A stretch of DNA of 18,439 nucleotides, from positions 1 through 18,439 of the forward strand of contig DATKRB010000002.1 in NCBI GenBank assembly GCA_035532415.1, read 5' to 3'. The position numbers and the translations under genes are program-made. Below the pieces are notes generated by a model that worked only from the letters and a program-made list of their open reading frames with translations, was not told where the DNA came from and did not search any database. Shown here in pieces: positions 14,522-18,439 of the stretch; position 1 is the stretch's first letter; every line of letters starts with the position of its first letter. This DNA comes from DATKRB01 sp035532415. GTDB lineage: Bacteria; Actinomycetota; Acidimicrobiia; Acidimicrobiales; RAAP-2.

Positions 14522-15087
14522 CGGGCGACCTCCCGCAGCGCCGCCCTGCCGGCGACGAGGTACTGGGCTCCGCTCAGCAGGGTCAGGCCCGCCGCCGCCC
14601 ACACCATGGTGACCTGCAGCCCGTGCTGATGAGCCAGCGGCGGCAGGACGCAGCACGCTATGGCCAGGTCCTGCACCAGGGTCTTCACCTTGGCCCATCT
14701 GCTGGCCGGAACGGAGACCCCCCGGCGGCCCGCATGGGACCGGTAGGCGCTCATGCCGACCTCGCGAAGGGTGATCAGCCCGACGGGCAGCCACGGCAAC
14801 CGGTGCTCCGCCGCCAGGGCGAAGAAGGCCCCGAGCACCACGAACTTGTCGGCGAGCGGGTCGAGGAAGGCCCCCGAACGGGTGGCCCCCTGGCGGCGGG
14901 CGACCCAACCGTCGAGACCGTCGCTGAACGCCACCAGCGCGCCGACCGCCGACGTTGTCCAGGTCGCGCCCTGCTGCACGATCAGGAGGACGAAGATCGG
15001 GGTCGCCAGCAGCCGCGACACCGTCAGGGCGTTGGCCGGGGTGGCGAGGGCCGAGGGGCCGAAGGTGTGCTCGGCGGTCTCGCTCAC
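14518..15087 (-). CDS. pgsA: CDP-diacylglycerol-glycerol-3-phosphate 3-phosphatidyltransferase
   Basis: A 189-residue integral membrane enzyme of the CDP-alcohol phosphotransferase family. It makes phosphatidylglycerophosphate from CDP-diacylglycerol and glycerol-3-phosphate. The full D-x2-DG-x2-AR-x8-G-x3-D-x3-D motif is present in DGLDGWVARRQGATRSGAFL followed by DPLADK, supplying the metal-binding aspartates. Helices include TVSRLLATPIFVLLIV, FVVLGAFFALAAEHRLPWLP, VQDLAIACCVLPPLAH and TMVWAAAGLTLLSGAQYL. PgsA rather than another family member is inferred from the opening 'TPANALTVSRLLATPIF', the length and the rimO-pgsA-cinA order. GTG 15087 overlaps the rimO stop (GTGA), and the stop overlaps the cinA start the same way. 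Confidence 0.93.
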   Translation of the reverse strand: MSETAEHTFGPSALATPANALTVSRLLATPIFVLLIVQQGATWTTSAVGALVAFSDGLDGWVARRQGATRSGAFLDPLADKFVVLGAFFALAAEHRLPWLPVGLITLREVGMSAYRSHAGRRGVSVPASRWAKVKTLVQDLAIACCVLPPLAHQHGLQVTMVWAAAGLTLLSGAQYLVAGRAALREVAR

Positions 15088-16565
15088 CGTGGCGCTCCCG
15101 GGACGCCGGCCGGCTCGGCCACCAGGTCGGTGCCCAGCGACGCCGTCACCGTCACCTCCACCAGGGTGCCCGGGGCCAGGGAGGCGGGCAGGTGGACGAC
15201 GCCGTCGATCTCGGGGGCCTCGTGCACGGTGCGACCGACGCCGGGGGCGTCCACCAGCACCTGCCGTCGCTCGCCCACCAGCCGGTCGCGGCGGCGGGCG
15301 GTGATCGCGTCCTGCAGCTCGCTGCACTCACGTAGACGCTCCATCGCCAGCTCGGGCGGGACCCGGTCGCCCAGGGTCACCGCCGGCGTCGCCTCCTCGG
15401 GAGAGAACGGGAAGAAGCCGGCCCAGTCGAGCTCGGCGGCGCGCAGGAACTCGAGCAGCTGGTCGTGGTCCTCCTCGGTCTCGCCCGGGTAGCCGAGGAT
15501 GAACGAGGACCGAAGGGTGGCGAGCTCGTCGGCCGCCCTGATCTCGTTGATCCGGCCCAGGAACCGCTCCCCGTTGCCCCACCGACGCATCCGGGCCAGG
15601 AGCGGCCTCGACACGTGCTGGAGCGAGAGGTCGAAGTACGGCACCCCCGTCGCCAGGATCGCCTCTATCAGCTCGTCGGTGAGCCCCGACGGGTAGAGGT
15701 ACAGGAGGCGGGTGCGGGGCACCACTGCCGAGACGGCGCGGACCAACGAGACGATCGGTGCCTCCGGCGGCCGCCCGCTCGCCCCGGACCCGGTGCCCGG
15801 CGTGGCGAACGCGGCGCGGTCACCGCCCCGGCGGCGGTCCCGGCCGTAGGAGACGAGGTCCTGGGCGACCAGGACGATCTCGCGGGCGCCGCCGCCGCCC
15901 GCGGGCGCCGCCGCCGCCGCCGCCGCCGCCAGCGAGGCCACCTCGGCCATGACCGCCTCAAACGACCGCGAGCGCTGGGGGCCCCGGAACGAGGGGATGG
16001 CGCAGAACCCGCAGCTCCGGTCGCAACCCTCGGCGACCTTCACGTAGGCCCACGGCGCACCGGTGGCCGGCCGGGGCAGCTCGAGCAGGTCGAACGACCC
16101 GGTCGGGAGGTCCGCGCCGGGCCCCCCGTCTCCCGCCACGACCGGTTCCGCCGACCCCCCGGGCCCGGAGCCGGACCGGGCCGTGCCCCTGCGACGCCCC
16201 AACGTGAGGGGAACACCTACCGCCACCGGCGGGGGCGTGAGGCTCAGCGGCACGCCGAACCCGGCCACGAGGTCTACTTCGGGCAGGGCCTGGGCCAGCT
16301 CGTCGCCGTACCGCTCGGCCATGCACCCGGTGACCACCAGGCGAGCCCCGGGCCGCCGCGCCCCGGCCATCTCGAGCACCGCCTCCACCGACTCCTTGCG
16401 GGCCGACTCGATGAACGCGCATGTGTTGACGACGACCAGGTCGGCGTCCTCTGGCCCGGTCGCGGGCGCGAACCCCTCGCCGGCCAGCTTGCCGGCCAGC
16501 TTGTCCGAGTCCACCTGGTTCTTCGGACAGCCCAAGGTCTGTAGCCAGTACCGGCCGTTCGCCAT
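15084..16565 (-). CDS. rimO: Ribosomal protein uS12 methylthiotransferase RimO
   Basis: A 493-residue radical-SAM enzyme that adds a methylthio group to an aspartate of ribosomal protein S12. The N-terminal UPF0004 domain carries Cys13 (LGCPKNQVDSD), Cys49 (VVNTCAFIESARKES) and Cys81 (VVTGCMAERYGDEL) for one cluster. The radical-SAM CxxxCxxC is CDRSCGFC (181, 185, 188), followed by AIPSFRGPQRSR. RSSFILGYPGETEEDHDQLL and a C-terminal TRAM domain complete it. It is about 50 residues longer than usual because of low-complexity inserts near 120-157 and 223-265 (poly-Ala, Gly-rich); these lie outside the motifs. The start is ATG 16565 with GGGAG 6 nt upstream; an in-frame ATG at 16586 lacks one. 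It leads the overlapping pgsA-cinA set and lies 110 bp after tRNA-Ser. Confidence 0.95.
   Translation of the reverse strand: MANGRYWLQTLGCPKNQVDSDKLAGKLAGEGFAPATGPEDADLVVVNTCAFIESARKESVEAVLEMAGARRPGARLVVTGCMAERYGDELAQALPEVDLVAGFGVPLSLTPPPVAVGVPLTLGRRRGTARSGSGPGGSAEPVVAGDGGPGADLPTGSFDLLELPRPATGAPWAYVKVAEGCDRSCGFCAIPSFRGPQRSRSFEAVMAEVASLAAAAAAAAPAGGGGAREIVLVAQDLVSYGRDRRRGGDRAAFATPGTGSGASGRPPEAPIVSLVRAVSAVVPRTRLLYLYPSGLTDELIEAILATGVPYFDLSLQHVSRPLLARMRRWGNGERFLGRINEIRAADELATLRSSFILGYPGETEEDHDQLLEFLRAAELDWAGFFPFSPEEATPAVTLGDRVPPELAMERLRECSELQDAITARRRDRLVGERRQVLVDAPGVGRTVHEAPEIDGVVHLPASLAPGTLVEVTVTASLGTDLVAEPAGVPGAPR
15907..15930. repeat. Eight GCC triplets in rimO
   Basis: A run of eight GCC units (GCG codons on the minus strand) encodes the poly-alanine stretch LAAAAAAAAPAG in RimO. 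It is followed by GGC-rich codons giving GGGG. It is a slippage-prone microsatellite that keeps the frame. Confidence 0.8.
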
Positions 16566-16577
16566 CCACCTCTCCCT

Positions 16578-16612
16578 GCCCCACATGGGGCTCGCCCGCG
16601 GGGCACGCCCCG
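16578..16612 (-). other. Two short hairpins in the rimO leader
   Basis: GCCCCACATGGGGC (16578-16591) and CGGGGCACGCCCCG (16599-16612) are self-complementary and lie 13 and 34 nt before the rimO ATG. If rimO is transcribed from near the tRNA they would fold in its 5' leader and could slow read-through. This is structure only, with no known riboswitch. Confidence 0.3.
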
Positions 16613-16643
16613 AGGAGCGCTACCCATCAGGTCCTACTGGTTC

Positions 16644-16672
16644 GGCGCGCCACTCGCTCGATCCGGCGCGCC
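16644..16672 (-). terminator. Hairpin of two GGCGCGCC copies just after tRNA-Ser
   Basis: GGCGCGCC occurs at 16644-16651 and 16665-16672. Each copy is its own inverse, so the two can pair as an 8-bp stem over a 13-nt loop. It begins 3 nt beyond the tRNA 3' end on the minus strand, a usual place for a tRNA terminator or processing signal. No T-run follows. Confidence 0.4.
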
Positions 16673-16674
16673 AG

Positions 16675-16763
16675 CGGAGAGGGAGGGATTTGAACCCTCG
16701 GACCGGGTTCCCCCAGTCAACTCATTAGCAGTGAGTCCGATTCGGCCGCTCTCGCACCTCTCC
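16675..16763 (-). tRNA. tRNA-Ser(GCT)
   Basis: An 89-nt type II tRNA. The acceptor GGAGAGG (16763-16757) pairs fully with CCTCTCC (16682-16676), with discriminator G at 16675 as in serine tRNAs. The anticodon arm is ACTCA-CTGCTAA-TGAGT with anticodon GCT. A long variable arm follows (GACTGGGGGAACCCGGTCC region), then the T arm GAGGG-TTCAAAT-CCCTC. The D region contains GCGGCCGAATCGG. CCA is not encoded. The gene is intact, lies 110 bp before rimO on the same strand, and its 5' side faces the integrase gene. Confidence 0.95.
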
Positions 16764-16792
16764 ACGTGGGCTTTTGTACTCAGCTAGGGCGA

Positions 16793-16812
16793 TTTGTCCT
16801 AGCTTTGTCCTA
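16793..16812. repeat. TTTGTCCTA direct repeats upstream of the integrase
   Basis: TTTGTCCTA occurs at 16793-16801 and 16804-16812, one helix turn apart. A weaker copy TTTGTACTC is at 16773-16781. Short phased repeats beside an integrase gene are typical of arm-type integrase or excisionase sites; they could also be an operator for the integrase promoter. Confidence 0.5.
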
Positions 16813-16823
16813 AAGGCCACTGC

Positions 16824-16829
16824 TACCAT
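16824..16829 (+). promoter_or_regulatory. Candidate -10 TACCAT of the integrase gene
   Basis: TACCAT ends 6 nt before the integrase ATG at 16836, so transcription would begin at or next to the A of the start codon (leaderless). No Shine-Dalgarno is visible, which fits. The -35 is unclear; the TTTGTCCTA repeats lie just upstream. Confidence 0.4.
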
Positions 16830-16835
16830 TCTTTC

Positions 16836-18029
16836 ATGGCTCGGCGACCAGGCACCATGCGTGAACGTCCCGCCGGCAGCGGACACTGGCAGCTCCGGGT
16901 GTTCGTGGGGGTCGATCCCGCGTCCGGGCGCCCCCTGCAGAGGTCCGCGACGTTCCACGGAGGGGAACGTGATGCCGCCAAGGAGCTCGCCCGAATGGTC
17001 ACCGACGTCGAATCGGGCAAGGTCGACCACACGAGGATCACGGTCGGTCAGCTCCTCGACGAGTGGCTGACGTACATCAGCTCGACGCGGCGACCGACCA
17101 CGCTCCACGAGGCGTCGCGGTCCATCGAGAAGAAGATCCGACCGGCCCTCGGCCACATCCGGCTCGACAAGCTCGGTCCCGCTGACCTCGACGCCTGGTA
17201 CACCCGGTGGCTGGCCGACGGCTTGTCGGGGTCCTCGGTCCGCCGGCTTCATGCCGTCCTGTCGGCCGCGCTCAACACCGCCGAGCGCTGGGGATGGATC
17301 GCCATCTCCCCGGCCCGCCGCTCACGGCCTCCGATCGCACGGCCCACCGCCATTCGTGTCCCGACGCCCGATCAGCTGACCAAGCTCATCCAAAGTGCCG
17401 AAGCAACGGATCCCGTGTTGGCAACGGCGATCGCCCTGGCTGCCCTGACAGGTGCCCGCCGGGGTGAGCTCGTCGCGCTCCGGTGGTCCGACGTGGACCT
17501 CGAGGGGGGGTCGGTGCAGATCGAGCGCTCCATCTCGATCGTCGAGGGGAACGTGCACGAGGGTCCGACCAAGACGCACGCTGCCCGACGAGTGGCGCTC
17601 GACAGATTTGGAGTAGAGGTGCTACGTCGGCACCGAACAGCAGCAGAGGCGCTGGCCGGCCAGGCCGAGTCACCACTGATCGACGATGCCTACGTCCTCT
17701 CTCCCAACGCCAACGGTGCCCGACCGACGAGCCCGAATACGCTCACCAGCCGTTTCGCCGCGCTCTGTCGGAAGACGGAGTCCTTGGCTCGGAAGGACGC
17801 CGCGGCGTCAGGCCGGGAACAGGTGGGGATGGATCAGTGGCGGTTCCGCTTCCACGACCTCCGCCACTTCAGCGTCACGACCCTTATCGCCGCAGGAGTG
17901 GACGTCCGGACGGTCGCTGAGCGACACGGCCACGCCCGCGCGACGATGACCCTCGACCGGTACGCCCACGCGCTACCCGAACGGGACCGAGAGGCGGCAG
18001 GAGTACTCGGTAGGGCACTCGGGGCGTGA
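16836..18029 (+). CDS. Tyrosine-type site-specific integrase
   Basis: A 397-residue phage/ICE-type integrase. Residues 1-65 form an arm-binding AP2-like domain (GSGHWQLRVFVGVDPASGR, ATFHGGERDAAKELARMV). Residues 68-165 are the SAM-like core-binding domain (ITVGQLLDEWLTYI). The catalytic domain follows (about 175-390), with Arg208 in TGARRGELVALRW, Lys246 in GPTKTHAARRVAL, His340 and Arg343 in FHDLRHFSVTTL, His366 in ERHGHARATM and the nucleophile Tyr376 in TLDRYAHALP. All six residues are present, so the enzyme should be active. It excises or integrates an element at an att site, probably in or near the adjacent tRNA-Ser(GCT). It points away from the tRNA and converges on the excisionase-like gene with a 5-bp gap. 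Confidence 0.96.
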   Translation: MARRPGTMRERPAGSGHWQLRVFVGVDPASGRPLQRSATFHGGERDAAKELARMVTDVESGKVDHTRITVGQLLDEWLTYISSTRRPTTLHEASRSIEKKIRPALGHIRLDKLGPADLDAWYTRWLADGLSGSSVRRLHAVLSAALNTAERWGWIAISPARRSRPPIARPTAIRVPTPDQLTKLIQSAEATDPVLATAIALAALTGARRGELVALRWSDVDLEGGSVQIERSISIVEGNVHEGPTKTHAARRVALDRFGVEVLRRHRTAAEALAGQAESPLIDDAYVLSPNANGARPTSPNTLTSRFAALCRKTESLARKDAAASGREQVGMDQWRFRFHDLRHFSVTTLIAAGVDVRTVAERHGHARATMTLDRYAHALPERDREAAGVLGRALGA

Positions 18030-18034
18030 CTCCT

Positions 18035-18298
18035 TCAGGCAAGCGTGTCGCCCGTTGGCGAGCCGGGGTCCCCATGCAGTGCCCGTTCGAGGCGAGGGAC
18101 GCTTACTCGCCAACGGGTGCCGACCTGGAGGGCACCTGGGAGTTGCCCTGTCCGGGCCAATCGGTACGCAGTGTCGGGATGGATCCCCAGCCTTCTGGCA
18201 GCCTCCGGAACCGTCATGAGATCCGGTTTCATCCCAGCCTGCAATCGCCCCCCTCCATCGTCAACAAGCAACAACGGGTGCTCCGCATCAGAACTCAC
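18035..18298 (-). CDS. Excisionase-like helix-turn-helix protein
   Basis: An 87-residue protein with a MerR-like HTH of the excisionase/HTH_17 type: LMTVPEAARRLGIHPDTAYR, then LARTGQLPGALQVGTRWRVS, then VPRLERALHG. In actinobacterial integrative elements such small proteins steer the integrase towards excision by bending att DNA; some regulate transcription instead. GTG 18298 is the start: AGGAG lies 6 nt upstream, and its GTGA overlaps the stop of an upstream frame. Later starts at 18232 and 18217 would still keep the HTH. The gene is convergent with the integrase, unlike the common xis-int operon, so excisionase is a likely but not certain role. Confidence 0.8.
   Translation of the reverse strand: MSSDAEHPLLLVDDGGGRLQAGMKPDLMTVPEAARRLGIHPDTAYRLARTGQLPGALQVGTRWRVSVPRLERALHGDPGSPTGDTLA
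18051..18117. repeat. 12-bp inverted repeat between integrase and HTH gene ends
   Basis: CCCGTTGGCGAG (18051-18062) and CTCGCCAACGGG (18106-18117) are perfect inverse copies, 43 bp apart. They lie inside the 3' end of the HTH gene and just past the integrase stop. Between them is a smaller palindrome GGGGTCCCC (18065-18073). They could form a long hairpin ending integrase transcripts or act as paired binding sites. Confidence 0.65.
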
Positions 18299-18439
18299 CG
18301 TTCTCTCCTCTCTTCCGACCCTGGAAGGCGATGTGGGTCCTCAGAGATACGCCGTCGAATACGCCCAGGTGACCGCCACTTCTCGCAGTCGCAATGGGCC
18401 GGTCCCAGCACAGGGAATGGGAAATCCTGAGGTTGGCCA
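18295..18439 (-). CDS. C-terminal end of an unidentified gene entering from the right edge (partial)
   Basis: A minus-strand frame is open from the window edge to a TGA at 18297-18295, about 47 residues. The TGA overlaps the HTH start as GTGA, the same coupling seen at rimO-pgsA-cinA and MFS-MarR, and the HTH ribosome site AGGAG lies in its last codons. The visible tail has PVLGPAHCDCEKWRSPGRIR and ends GSEERRER; it is basic, with a Cys-x-Cys pair. Replication or transfer proteins often precede xis in actinobacterial elements, but I see no motif that proves it. The gene is inferred mainly from the overlap and open frame. Confidence 0.4.
   Translation of the reverse strand, partial: GQPQDFPFPVLGPAHCDCEKWRSPGRIRRRISEDPHRLPGSEERRER

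Noticed and set aside
16725..17252. 175-codon minus-strand frame across tRNA-Ser and the integrase start
   Set aside because: It runs through the tRNA and opposite the integrase and shows no domain.

Overview
The window looks like chromosomal DNA of a very GC-rich actinobacterium. The grounds are strong G/C preference at codon third positions, frequent GTG starts, Tat and lipoprotein signals, the rimO-pgsA-cinA-recA gene order, a LexA box of the CGAACRNRYGTTCG type, and a TIGR03086/maleylpyruvate-isomerase-like DinB protein. A membrane protein with an N-terminal DWWRAPDGKWHPPE motif suggests, as inference only, the class Acidimicrobiia.

Left end (1-1560): the start of an RCC1-repeat surface protein (minus strand) runs off the window. 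A stretch of about 640 bp follows with no gene I can support. Next come a 3' half of tRNA-Lys(TTT) without its 5' half and a GNAT acetyltransferase tail without an N-terminus. This looks like a recombination scar, closed by a perfect 28-bp palindrome that can end transcription from both sides.

1566-5111 (minus): a DinB/maleylpyruvate isomerase-like protein, phosphoserine phosphatase SerB, a four-helix membrane protein and a left-handed beta-helix acyltransferase. The acyltransferase is divergent, across only 29 bp, from a Tat-exported lipoprotein with an N,N-dimethylformamidase-beta-like domain (5141-6865).

6872-10223 (plus): an efflux operon (14-helix DHA2 MFS transporter plus overlapping MarR repressor) with a clear promoter and a palindromic operator, then a DUF3048 lipoprotein.

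10296-16763 (minus): a housekeeping block read from right to left: tRNA-Ser(GCT), rimO, pgsA, cinA, a protein of the family often labelled 'CbiG', the 2H phosphodiesterase ThpR, and recA under its own LexA box. rimO/pgsA and pgsA/cinA share GTGA stop-start overlaps. No recX follows recA, and no clgR-type regulator lies between cinA and recA.

Right end (16793-18439): the border of an integrative element. A complete tyrosine integrase lies on the 5' side of tRNA-Ser(GCT). It converges on a small excisionase-like HTH gene, which is itself coupled by a GTGA overlap to a gene entering from the right edge. I see no CRISPR array, rRNA or insertion sequence. Nothing here can be called a new system with confidence; the best leads are the unusual recA neighbourhood, the dimethylformamidase-like lipoprotein/acyltransferase pair, and the element border.
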